Assembly (NCBI GenBank): GCA_035542775.1
Contig: DATKKX010000448.1
Span: forward strand, 1-43,826
Reading direction: 5' to 3'
Length of the DNA: 43,826 nucleotides
Source of the DNA: DATKKX01 sp035542775
Lineage (GTDB): Bacteria; Planctomycetota; Phycisphaerae; UBA1845; UTPLA1
Under the pieces are notes generated by a model. That model was given only the letters and a program-made list of their open reading frames with translations. It ran no database searches and was not told where the DNA came from. Below, piece by piece: positions 25,648 through 33,422 of the stretch (positions within the stretch are counted from its first letter, which is position 1; the number at the start of each line of letters is the position of its first letter). A program made the translations under genes and the position numbers.

Positions 25648-26262
25648 ATGTTTAAGTCCAAGAACATCACCCTCGCGGTTGGCATGACCGTCGTCGCGCT
25701 GACTTCGCAGGCTTGGGCCAATCCGGTTACTTACCTGGGCACGGGTCTGACCACGGACGTGACCATCACCCACAACGGTTCGAATATGTACGTTCGGGCC
25801 GGCGAGATCTTCATCGATTACAGCGCCATCAAGTTGACCGCCTATTGCGTGGATCTCGATCACTGGGTGAAGAACGCTTGGGATGCGACTCCTGCCTCGG
25901 TCAGCACGATCAATGGCGGGCTGGAGGCCGCCTGGCTCTACGATCACTTCGCCAAGTCGGTGACGACGGGGGCCGAGGGCGCAGCCCTGCAGATCGCCAT
26001 CTGGGAAGTGGTCGACGACTTCGGCGGCACGCCCAACCTGAGCACCGGTAACTTCAGCTTCAGCGGTGCGAAGAGCGTGCTCACCTCGGCCCAGAGCTAC
26101 CTCAATGCCATGCCCAGCGATCTGAGCGGCTACACCACGCCGTCCTTCATAGTCAAGAGCGGTGACGTTGTTCGCAGCCAGAACCTGATCGTGCCGGAGC
26201 CGGCTGCCCTGGCACTGCTGGCCTCGGGCCTGCCGATCCTTCTGGCCGGCCGGCGGCGATAA
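25648..26262 (+). CDS. PEP-CTERM protein with probable internal thioester domain
   Basis: A 204-residue secreted protein. AAGGAG precedes the ATG by about 10 bases. A signal peptide (cleavage likely after QAWA) is followed by a beta-rich domain and a C-terminal PEP-CTERM signal (VPEPAALALLASGLPILL then GRRR) for exosortase-dependent sorting. The domain has AYCVDLDHWV with Cys67 and AALQIAIWEVVDD with Gln115. This Cys plus Q-x-A-(I)-W arrangement is that of thioester (TQXA) domains, which form an internal Cys-Gln thioester and attach covalently to targets. These are best known from Gram-positive surface adhesins. The thioester itself is inferred from motif only. Confidence 0.78.
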   Translation: MFKSKNITLAVGMTVVALTSQAWANPVTYLGTGLTTDVTITHNGSNMYVRAGEIFIDYSAIKLTAYCVDLDHWVKNAWDATPASVSTINGGLEAAWLYDHFAKSVTTGAEGAALQIAIWEVVDDFGGTPNLSTGNFSFSGAKSVLTSAQSYLNAMPSDLSGYTTPSFIVKSGDVVRSQNLIVPEPAALALLASGLPILLAGRRR

Positions 26263-26317
26263 ATGCTCCTTATTCCTGATTCTTGCAAGAGCGAACGGAA
26301 ACCCATCCACACCGAAC

Positions 26318-26351
26318 GAAGCAGGGCCGCCAATGATGGCGGTCCTGCTTC
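26318..26351 (+). terminator. Hairpin downstream of the thioester PEP-CTERM gene
   Basis: Positions 26318-26332 (GAAGCAGGGCCGCCA) pair with 26337-26351 over 15 bases, with one G-U wobble and a 4-base loop (ATGA). Only a weak pyrimidine stretch follows, so it is a strong hairpin but not a classic T-run terminator. Its position 55 bases after the stop supports a role in ending or protecting the transcript. Confidence 0.6.
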
Positions 26352-26520
26352 GCTTATGTTGAGCGGCGGCATATCGCAGGCAGTCCCTTCTTCGTTTCAC
26401 AGGCCGATAAACTGCCCGGTTGCCGCGGAGGCGAGCATGGCGACGACGTCCGATGTGCAATCTGCGGCGGGAAATCGTCTCAGCCCTCCTTGGCAAATAG
26501 AGGTTGCGCCACAGGGCTTG

Positions 26521-26526
26521 TATAAT
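26521..26526 (+). promoter_or_regulatory. Perfect -10 box upstream of first paralogous PEP-CTERM gene
   Basis: TATAAT, identical to the sigma70 consensus, stands 72 bases ahead of the start codon in otherwise GC-rich sequence. No good -35 box lies at 16-18 bases (the sequence is close to TAGAGG), so the promoter is only a candidate. Confidence 0.35.
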
Positions 26527-26597
26527 GGAGGTGAAGGATTTGCGCGGGGTTCCAGCATCAATCAAGGGGGGACGACGCGCAAGGGAAAGAAACCGTC

Positions 26598-27296
26598 ATG
26601 CCAGTACCTCATCGTGTTGCGATTTGGTTTCTCGCTGCGCTCCTGGCGCTTGTCTCTGCGGCGCGCGCTGATTCCGTGAACTACGGCAGCTTCACAGGCA
26701 CCGATCCCGGAGACGTGAGTTTCCTTCAGGTGATAGAGAGTACGATGACTGACTCGGCGCCTCTTTACGGTCCGCCGGTCCGCGTGGGCAACAGCTTGTT
26801 TTTCTTTCCGGCCAGATTCCATTCTTCCGCATCCAATGGCGGCGCCGATACGACCTCCGGCACGCTGACCATGCGGCTTCAGGCCGATACCGGCTTCTTC
26901 CTGGAGATGATCACGATTGTGGAGCGCGGGAGTTACCAGTTCACCGGGACCGGCTCTTCCGCCACGCAGGCGACCATCAACGGCTTGTTGACCCTGACCG
27001 ATATCATGCCCGGCACGCATGCGACGTTGCGAAGCACGCTGTCCGTGACGCCGTCGCCAATCTACTCGCTGCCGGGGGAGCTGGCCGGAGATTTTACCGC
27101 CATAACCAGGATCGATTTGACCGGCCTGGGAATCTCCAAAGTGGTGTTCAACCTCAACAACAATCTGCAGACCACGAGCGAACAAGGTACGACGGCCTTC
27201 ATTGAGAAGAGGACGGTGGAGATACACACGCCCGAGCCGGCTGCTCTCGGCATTCTGCTCATCGGTGCATTCGCCCTTCGCCGCCGCGTCTGCTAG
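26598..27296 (+). CDS. PEP-CTERM protein, paralogue 1
   Basis: A 232-residue secreted protein with signal peptide (cleavage after ARA), beta-rich body and PEP-CTERM tail (PEPAALGILLIGAF then RRR). It shares with the protein at 27521-28246 the segments NYGxF, VSFLQVxE, PVRVGN and LFFFP, TGLGIS, and TTAFIxKxxxxE. The order is the same, and overall similarity is perhaps 35-40% by eye. The repeated architecture suggests a lineage-specific extracellular protein. No catalytic motif is visible. Confidence 0.8.
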   Translation: MPVPHRVAIWFLAALLALVSAARADSVNYGSFTGTDPGDVSFLQVIESTMTDSAPLYGPPVRVGNSLFFFPARFHSSASNGGADTTSGTLTMRLQADTGFFLEMITIVERGSYQFTGTGSSATQATINGLLTLTDIMPGTHATLRSTLSVTPSPIYSLPGELAGDFTAITRIDLTGLGISKVVFNLNNNLQTTSEQGTTAFIEKRTVEIHTPEPAALGILLIGAFALRRRVC

Positions 27297-27402
27297 AAGA
27301 CGCAGCATTTCGCGGACTCACGCCGCTCACAACTCGACGGTCAGCCCGATAAGCGCGGTTGTTCCGGTATTCATCCGAACGCCCGGCTGACAAATGGTCC
27401 AA

Positions 27403-27432
27403 TTGATCCGTTCTTTGCTGCAGGCATAGAAT
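27403..27432 (+). promoter_or_regulatory. Candidate sigma70-type promoter for PEP-CTERM paralogue 2
   Basis: TTGATC (27403-27408), an 18-base spacer, and TAGAAT (27427-27432) give four and five matches to the -35 and -10 consensus. The predicted transcript would have a leader of about 80 bases before the ATG at 27521. Confidence 0.4.
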
Positions 27433-27520
27433 GGCCAAGGGGCAGGGGAGCGGCAGTTGCCCGCCATGAGAATGGCAGCCGGCTGCACGCCTCTCGTTGA
27501 TCGATCTGGAAGGGGGGATC

Positions 27521-28246
27521 ATGTCACGGAAATCAGCCTGCATTTGCCTGCCGGCGTTGTCGGCGTGTCTGGCGTTCGCCGCGGCGGCGTCCGCGACGCC
27601 GATCAATTACGGCGATTTTCCGGCGGGCAGCGCGGAGGAAGTCAGCTTTCTGCAAGTCACTGAAGACTCGGCGGTCAATCCTCTGCCGTTGTTCGATGAA
27701 CCGGTTCGCGTGGGCAACAAGCTGCTGTTTTTTCCTACGGTCTTCGCCGCGTCGGCCGCGGATGGAACAACCGCCGGGACGACCGCCACGCTCACCATGT
27801 CCATCCAGGCGTCCCCGGGATACAGCCTCAGGCTGATCAAGGTCAGTGAAATCGGCGACTGCACGCTTCTCGGCGCGGGCACGACCAATACTGCCGCCGA
27901 CATCTATGGCTTTCTGGGGGTGATCGACACGACACCGGGAACGCACGGTTCGTTCGCCGACACTTTGCAGACCGCGCCGGCGCCGCCTTTCACGCTGCCG
28001 AAGTGGTCTTTTACGGAGTTCGAAGGCCACGCCCAGATAGATTTGACGGGTCTGGGCATATCGCAGATGACGCTCGCCTTCACCGACACGCTGGAGGCAA
28101 CCAGCGAAGCCGGAACAACCGCATTCATACAGAAGAAATTCTTTGGTCTGGAGGTGACTACCATCCCGGAGCCCGCCTCCGGGCTGTTGATGGCTGGATG
28201 TCTGCTCCCACTACTCACCCGCGGGCGACTGACCCGACGCCCGTAA
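27521..28246 (+). CDS. PEP-CTERM protein, paralogue 2
   Basis: A 241-residue secreted protein with signal peptide (SRKSACICLPALSACLAFAA region, cleavage near SAT), a beta-rich body, and a PEP-CTERM tail (IPEPASGLLMAGCLLPLL then Arg-rich). I start at the ATG at 27521, preceded by a GGGGGG-type ribosome site, rather than eight codons earlier. It is the tandem duplicate of the preceding gene, and the two stay collinear. It ends just before a strong hairpin. No function is assigned. Confidence 0.8.
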   Translation: MSRKSACICLPALSACLAFAAAASATPINYGDFPAGSAEEVSFLQVTEDSAVNPLPLFDEPVRVGNKLLFFPTVFAASAADGTTAGTTATLTMSIQASPGYSLRLIKVSEIGDCTLLGAGTTNTAADIYGFLGVIDTTPGTHGSFADTLQTAPAPPFTLPKWSFTEFEGHAQIDLTGLGISQMTLAFTDTLEATSEAGTTAFIQKKFFGLEVTTIPEPASGLLMAGCLLPLLTRGRLTRRP

Positions 28247-28277
28247 ACCGATGCTCCCATTGGGTGAGGCACTACTG

Positions 28278-28313
28278 GAAAACACCCACGGTATGGAAAC
28301 CGTGGGTGTTTTC
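28278..28313. terminator. Strong bidirectional terminator between convergent genes
   Basis: Positions 28278-28292 (GAAAACACCCACGGT) pair perfectly with 28299-28313 over 15 bases around a 6-base loop. The A-run on the left arm and T-run on the right allow intrinsic termination in both directions. It serves the PEP-CTERM gene on plus and the metallopeptidase gene ending at 28393 on minus. Confidence 0.85.
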
Positions 28314-28392
28314 TATTTGTATCCGTGATAACGCCCGTGAGCACCTGAGTGGCGGGGGCCACCGTTTCGCGCGAGGTGCCGCTCAGACGTCG

Positions 28393-30186
28393 CTACTGGG
28401 ATGACTTCGGCGGGGTCGGGGCCGCAGGCGCCACTGCTTTCCTGGACTGGGCGAACTGTTCCACGAGATACCTGGTCGACAGCCCTTCGCCCGTCGCCTG
28501 CTTGGTCAAATCGTTCCAGCTAACCAGGTTGCCCGGCGCGAAAATCATCTCCCGCAGATAAGCTCCTACTTTCCTTTGGCCGTAGAAGCTCGCCGCGGCG
28601 GGGTCGGGGGCGTGGAGGATGTTCGTTCCGACGTAGTTCTGTACCTGTGCGGCAAACAGGTCGCCCAGCACGTAATTGTGATAATAAACCGGCACCGTGA
28701 CGATGTGGATTTTGGCGGCGTAGTCGGGGCGATCCATCCCCCCCGGAAGCTCGAGGCCCTGGTATTGCCTTCGCAGATACCACCAGAACCTGGCTGGATC
28801 CTGGTCGGGCTTCTCGTACATCTCGCGCTCGAACCTCACAACGACCTGGGCCCATCGGCTGAAGATCAGCTTCTCCGCGCTGACGCTGTTGTTCACCGAC
28901 TTGCACAATTCGGCGGCCTGCTCGGGCGAAAGCTTCATGGCCTGAACGAGCCATTCGGGATTCTTGGCTTTGGCGCCCATCATCAACGCCACGCCCTCCG
29001 TGGTGATGCCGTGCGAGGCGGTATGCAGCACGAAGGGCACATCCGGCCCGATGTACTTGTCATAAGCCGCGTGGCCGAGCTCGTGCAGAATCGTGTCCGC
29101 CCAGTACAGAGTCGGCTTCAGATTGGCCAGCACCCGTGTATCGCCGGCGCGGTCCAGGTCGGCGGCGAAGGCGTGCGGGCACTTGCCAGGTTTTTCATAC
29201 AGATCGCTGCGGGCCAGGATGTCGTCGACCGCCAGACCGATGCTGGCATAGTAGTCCTTGGCCATCGCCTGCAGATCCTGGTTCTTGTAGGCCTCCGAGA
29301 GTTTGTCCTCGGCCAGGGCCGGCGGTTCCTGGAAGAACAGATCGCAGTAGTGCCAGGGGCGCAGGTCGGTTTTGGCGATGCCAAAGCGGGCGGCCATCGC
29401 CGCATCGATGTCGTTTTTCAGGGCGGTGTAGGGCTCGCGGGTCTGGTTGTACAGATCGTCGAAGATCCGCCAGAGCTCCTGCTCGTCAATCTCCTGCAGG
29501 TACAACTGCATGGTGAAGTAGCTGCTGAAGCCGACCTGCCGGGCGAGCTGGTTGCGCAGGAGAACGAGCTGGTGGAGCTGGGGGGCGACCTTTTCGCCGA
29601 CGGCTGTGTAGGCTTTCCAGGCTTTCTCGGCCGCGGTTGAGTCCTTGGTCTCAGAGAGGATCTGGCGGATATCGTTCTCGGTCAGCGATTTGCCGTCGAT
29701 CGTGCTGCGGTAGGTGTTGAACATCTGCTCGAGGTTGGTTTCCAGCTCGACGATCTTTTTCTGAAGGTCCTTGTCGGCCTGGCAGGGCACATGGGCAAGG
29801 TACATCACCTCGAGCGTCCGACGGAGGAGCGGGTCGGCGATCTGGCCGCCGTTCTTGTATGCCTTGAGCTTGGCGAAGGTCTCATGGTCGCTGTGCAGGT
29901 CCACCAGGGCATTCACCGCCTCCCGCCGTTGCTTGAAGGCCTCGTCGGACCCGGTGATATTCGCGTCCCACCAGGCCTTCTCGGATTTGAGAACGAGCGG
30001 TTTGTACTTCGCCAGATACGCATCGGCCAAAGCGGCGAATTCCATCTCAGCGGCACTCCTTGCAGGCTGGCTGGTGGCGGGCCTGGTTTGGGAACCGGCG
30101 GCCGGTTTATCCTGGCCTCGCGCGATCGCCCCAGCCGTCAGCAACAACGATAGCCCCGTACCCGCAATCGCGATTGTCTTCAGCAT
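28393..30186 (-). CDS. M2-family-like metallopeptidase (peptidyl-dipeptidase type)
   Basis: A secreted, helix-rich zinc peptidase of 597 residues with a signal peptide (cleavage near ARG-QD). The zinc site is HELGH at residues 368-372 with the third ligand probably Glu397 in GITTEGVALMMG. The spacing matches the M2 (ACE-like) group. Residues 25-45 are a Pro/Gln/Ser linker and the last ~20 residues are Ala/Pro-rich. GGGAG precedes the ATG by 7 bases. The N-terminal part (AEMEFAALADAYLAKYKPL) matches M2 helices. It may process peptides in the periplasm; natural substrates are unknown. An M3-like peptidase is the alternative. Confidence 0.85.
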   Translation of the reverse strand: MLKTIAIAGTGLSLLLTAGAIARGQDKPAAGSQTRPATSQPARSAAEMEFAALADAYLAKYKPLVLKSEKAWWDANITGSDEAFKQRREAVNALVDLHSDHETFAKLKAYKNGGQIADPLLRRTLEVMYLAHVPCQADKDLQKKIVELETNLEQMFNTYRSTIDGKSLTENDIRQILSETKDSTAAEKAWKAYTAVGEKVAPQLHQLVLLRNQLARQVGFSSYFTMQLYLQEIDEQELWRIFDDLYNQTREPYTALKNDIDAAMAARFGIAKTDLRPWHYCDLFFQEPPALAEDKLSEAYKNQDLQAMAKDYYASIGLAVDDILARSDLYEKPGKCPHAFAADLDRAGDTRVLANLKPTLYWADTILHELGHAAYDKYIGPDVPFVLHTASHGITTEGVALMMGAKAKNPEWLVQAMKLSPEQAAELCKSVNNSVSAEKLIFSRWAQVVVRFEREMYEKPDQDPARFWWYLRRQYQGLELPGGMDRPDYAAKIHIVTVPVYYHNYVLGDLFAAQVQNYVGTNILHAPDPAAASFYGQRKVGAYLREMIFAPGNLVSWNDLTKQATGEGLSTRYLVEQFAQSRKAVAPAAPTPPKSSQ

Positions 30187-30401
30187 AGTGTTCTCCCTGG
30201 CCGGCCGTCATACCGACAGCCCGGACAAAGGGATAGTTTAGCATCGACGGCCGTCGGCGTCACACTCCGGCACCACCTGCTTGCTCATCGCCCGGCTCGC
30301 CCTTGAACGGCGAGTCGGTCCCGCTACGATGCTCCCTCAGCAATCCGGCACCCCGCACTCAACACTCAGACCCTAGAACGCCGGACAGGGAGGAGTGCAC
30401 C

Positions 30402-31355
30402 GTGACCATCGGCAGCAATGTCCTGCAGGCTATTGGCAACACCTCGCTGGTGGAGCTTCGCCGTGTCGTGCCGCCCGGCTGTGCGAGGATTTTCGCCAAG
30501 CTCGAATGGGAGAATCCGACGGGCAGCATGAAGGACCGCGCCGCTGCGGCGATGATCTCGAGGGCCGAGGAGGGCGGCCGCCTAAAGCCCGGTGACACCG
30601 TCATCGAGTACACGGGCGGCAGCACCGGCACCTCGCTGGCCTTGATCTGCGCCGCGCGGGGCTATCGTCTGCGGATCGTGACCTCCGACGCATTCAGCCG
30701 GGAGAAGCTGGACCACATGGCGGCCCTCGGCGCCGAACTGACCCTCGTGCCGAGCGAGGGCGGCCTCGCTACCAAGAAGCTGATCCTGGACATGATCGCC
30801 ACCGCCAAGGAACTGAGCCGCCAGCCGCACACCTACCTGACCGACCAACTCAATAACACGGACAGCATCACGGGCTACTACCCGTTGGGCGAGGAGATCT
30901 GGAGCCAGACCGAGGGGAAGGTCGATGCGTTCGTTCACTGTGCGGGCACCGCGGCTTCATCGCGCGGCGTGGCGACGGTGCTGAAACGCCACAAGCCGGG
31001 CGTCCGGATTAGCGTGGTCGAGCCGGCCGAGTCCGCGGTGCTCTCCGGCGGCAAGCCCGGCCCGCACAAGATCGAAGGCGTGGGCATCGGCTACACGCCG
31101 CCGCTGTGGGAGCCGGGGCTGGTCGATGGGATCATCGCGATCAAGACCGCCGACGCGAAGGAGATGGCCCGGCGGCTGGCGCGTGAGGAGGCCGTCTTCG
31201 CGGGCACGTCGTCGGGGGCCAACGTCCTCGCCGCGATTCAGGTCGGAATGGAACTGGGACCGGCGGCCTGCGTCGCTACGCTGATGGTCGATTCAGGGCT
31301 GAAATACCTGAGCACGGATGTGTATCGACGGGGCGAACATCGGCGCGGCGCGTAG
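30402..31355 (+). CDS. PLP-dependent cysteine synthase family protein
   Basis: A fold-type II PLP enzyme of 317 residues, likely making cysteine from O-acetylserine (or an analogue) and sulfide. The PLP lysine is Lys44 in NPTGSMKDRAAAAM; the phosphate loop is TGGSTGTSLAL. The GTSSGAN motif near residue 268 binds the cofactor. The start is GTG with GGGAGGAG upstream; a longer frame from 30303 has no ribosome site. No serine acetyltransferase is adjacent. Cystathionine beta-synthase-like or O-phosphoserine-using relatives cannot be excluded, so I give no symbol. Confidence 0.88.
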   Translation: MTIGSNVLQAIGNTSLVELRRVVPPGCARIFAKLEWENPTGSMKDRAAAAMISRAEEGGRLKPGDTVIEYTGGSTGTSLALICAARGYRLRIVTSDAFSREKLDHMAALGAELTLVPSEGGLATKKLILDMIATAKELSRQPHTYLTDQLNNTDSITGYYPLGEEIWSQTEGKVDAFVHCAGTAASSRGVATVLKRHKPGVRISVVEPAESAVLSGGKPGPHKIEGVGIGYTPPLWEPGLVDGIIAIKTADAKEMARRLAREEAVFAGTSSGANVLAAIQVGMELGPAACVATLMVDSGLKYLSTDVYRRGEHRRGA

Positions 31356-31433
31356 AACGCGGAAGGGCACCACGAAGCACACGAAGATGGTTTGGCGGGC
31401 TTCGTGGGGTGCGCCCTCGACGCACCGAGCCCT

Positions 31434-31880
31434 TCATTTTCTCTCTTCGCGCTCTTTGAGCCCTTCGTCGTGGATCTCACCGCTGAACTCCTCCCGCTCA
31501 TCCATCAGCTCAATCGCCTCCGCAAGGTACTTCGCAAAATCGCCCTGCTCCTCCGGCCGGTTGCGGCACCGCGCCAAGGCAGCCTCGATCGCTCGCCGCG
31601 CCTCGGGCGTGCCGAGCGTGATCAGCCCGTCAAGAGCCTGCTGGCGAACCTCGTCGTCGCGGTCTTCCAGCAGATCGGCCAGGAAAGGGGCAGTGGAGGG
31701 CAGGCGGTATTGCCAGATCGCGTAAACCAGCCCGCGCCGCACATCGGGCTCCGTCTCCGCCTTCATCGCCGCGACGAGCAGCGGCACCGCCGTCTCCGCC
31801 GCCTCGGTCAGGCAGTAGTCGGCCCCGCCGCCTTGGCGAAGCTCTTCGATGTAATGAGCGATGTACTTTGCGACGTCCAT
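31434..31880 (-). CDS. HEAT-repeat protein
   Basis: A 148-residue helical-repeat protein: AVPLLVAAMKAETEPDVRRG, then STAPFLADLLEDRDDEVRQQ, then ALDGLITLGTPEARRAIEAA are three HEAT-type helical pairs. The C-terminus is highly charged. The ATG at 31880 has AAGGA upstream. Such proteins are scaffolds; nothing in the sequence names a partner. It is convergent with the cysteine synthase gene. Confidence 0.78.
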   Translation of the reverse strand: MDVAKYIAHYIEELRQGGGADYCLTEAAETAVPLLVAAMKAETEPDVRRGLVYAIWQYRLPSTAPFLADLLEDRDDEVRQQALDGLITLGTPEARRAIEAALARCRNRPEEQGDFAKYLAEAIELMDEREEFSGEIHDEGLKEREERK

Positions 31881-31920
31881 GGGTATCCTTGACGCACACG
31901 CTTTTCGTGCGGCGTGGGTG

Positions 31921-31986
31921 GTTTGTACCACTGTTCGAGGCCCGCGAGACTGGTAAATCCCGGTAAAACCCGGTAAGAGCCGGTAC
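31921..31986 (+). repeat. Left inverted repeat of the repeat island
   Basis: Contains three GGTAAA/GGTAAG-type units (CTGGTAAATCCCGGTAAAAC, then CCGGTAAGAGCCGGTAC). Reverse-complemented, it aligns over ~50 bases with 33261-33317: TTTTACCGG-x-ATTTACCAGT, then a GC-rich part, then GAAC-x-GTGGTACAA. I estimate about 80% identity by eye. Confidence 0.6.
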
Positions 31987-33020
31987 GACAAGAGCTATCA
32001 GGTATCTGCTCTCACCTCCTGTGCTTTGCTTCGCAGCTCCTTGTTTCGTGACCGCGCCATACGGGTCGATCCGCCGAAAGTTGAATTTGGTTGAAACGAC
32101 CGGAGGCTGGTCCGGAAGTCGTCGGTGATCAGTTCCTGGTTGTTGGTCATCCACAATCCGCCGCTGGCGGCTCCGCGGCTCCAATGCGAATCCCCGAGCA
32201 CTCAGCGGTAGGCGGTCCGCTGGTTGTTCAACCTGGCGCACGAAAAAAAGTGCAATTTCACGAAAATCCACGAAAATCCATGAAACTCGGGGGCACCAAG
32301 TTTTCAGTGATTCGTTGCTGGTTATTAGCCATGCAAGAAAGCTGTCAGCGGTCAGGACTGCCCGGCTCGCCGGGGATCGGGCTTCGACCCTCCAAAGATG
32401 GCGGCGCGCACAGTGCGCGCGGCCGGACAGGCCGGCGTTCGTTGATGCTCTGATACATTATACCTAACATAGTGCGAACTGGCAAGCGGAAAAGCGAAAT
32501 ACCAAGGGCCGAACGCCAAAATGGGGAAACCACGGAGACGGGTTGAGCCTCGGGTGCTGGGAACTGAGTCGGAGGGGACGAGAAAAAGGGCATGGAAAGG
32601 CGGGATCACCGCGACGGGCGTGCATCTTCGGCGGAGAGCCTTGGTCCCAGGGTTTCGTCCGCGGCGGACTCACCCCTGACAACCATCGTTGGCCCACTGG
32701 CGCGCAGATCACGGTCGACGGGCGAAGGACGAGAGTTGAAGGATGAAGGAGGCCAAACGTCACAACGCCAAGATACCAAGAAGCCGAGCGTGGGACCAAC
32801 TGAAGTTGTTACCCTTTCTATTACCCCCTTTTAAGGGCATTACCCTTTCTTCAGCCAGTTCGCCCCCGGGCCCGCGACCCAGGCAGGCAGCACGCCCGGC
32901 GCGTTGCAGGTCTCGCAACACGCGGCGAACCATATCGCGGCTGACGCCTGGGCGGAGGACGTGAGGGAAGGTGCTCGGCCGTCCCTACGGGACTCGGGGA
33001 AGGTTCACGATCGGCACTCA

Positions 33021-33044
33021 AGCCCAGCGTTCAAACGCTGGGCT
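33021..33044. repeat. Perfect palindrome AGCCCAGCGTT / AACGCTGGGCT
   Basis: Eleven-base arms with a 2-base loop. It sits in a phrase (TCCCTACGGGAC before, TCCCTCCGGGACA after, roughly 32983-33070) that I recall as a dispersed intergenic repeat in several Planctomycetes, Verrucomicrobia and Acidobacteria. That recollection has not been checked. Confidence 0.6.
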
Positions 33045-33260
33045 ATTCCCAATTGTCCCTCCGGGACATGGATGTCGGAGCGGGGTTTCGAACGAAAACG
33101 GCTCGGCAGTCCCGGCGCGCCGGGATCGCCCTCCGTGGGCGCTTTTTGCAAACGGGGTTCTGATAGAAGCGGCTCGCGGCGGGGCGGGCGCGATGCAAAA
33201 CAGCAGAGCTGACGGCCGATGGCTGACGCTCATAGTTTCTGAGAGCCGAGGGCGCTTTCT

Positions 33261-33317
33261 GTACCGGATTTTACCGGCATTTACCAGTTTGCGGCGGCCT
33301 GAACCGTGGTACAACAA
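33261..33317 (-). repeat. Right inverted repeat of the repeat island
   Basis: Inverted partner of 31921-31986. It reads GTACCGG, then ATTTTACCGGCATTTACCAG, then TTTGCGGCGGCCTGAACCG and TGGTACAACAAC. It lacks one of the three TTACCGG units present in the left copy. Confidence 0.6.
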
Positions 33318-33422
33318 CGCCTGACCAGCCGCGCCGTCTTCGTGGTCTTTGAGCCGTTCGCGGTGAACAGTCGTGGCCGCTGGTGCGAGAACGGATTCAC
33401 GCACCAGCGACAAAGCTGACGG

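Larger units (their letters stand above)
31881..33422. other. Gene-free repeat island of about 1.5 kb
   Basis: No supported gene in 1.5 kb, unusual for this window. It is bounded by inverted copies of a ~50-bp repeat (31921-31986 and 33261-33317). Inside are a perfect palindrome with loop CA (33021-33044), a CGCGCAC-a-GTGCGCG palindrome near 32405, short repeated CCACGAAAATCC phrases near 32260, and TTACCCTTTCT twice (32809 and 32840). Open frames here read as repeat translations. It may be a graveyard of small mobile elements. Confidence 0.6.

Noticed and set aside
28576..29640. 354-residue open frame opposite the metallopeptidase
   Set aside because: Antisense shadow; repeated LVLG/HRG-type composition, no motif.
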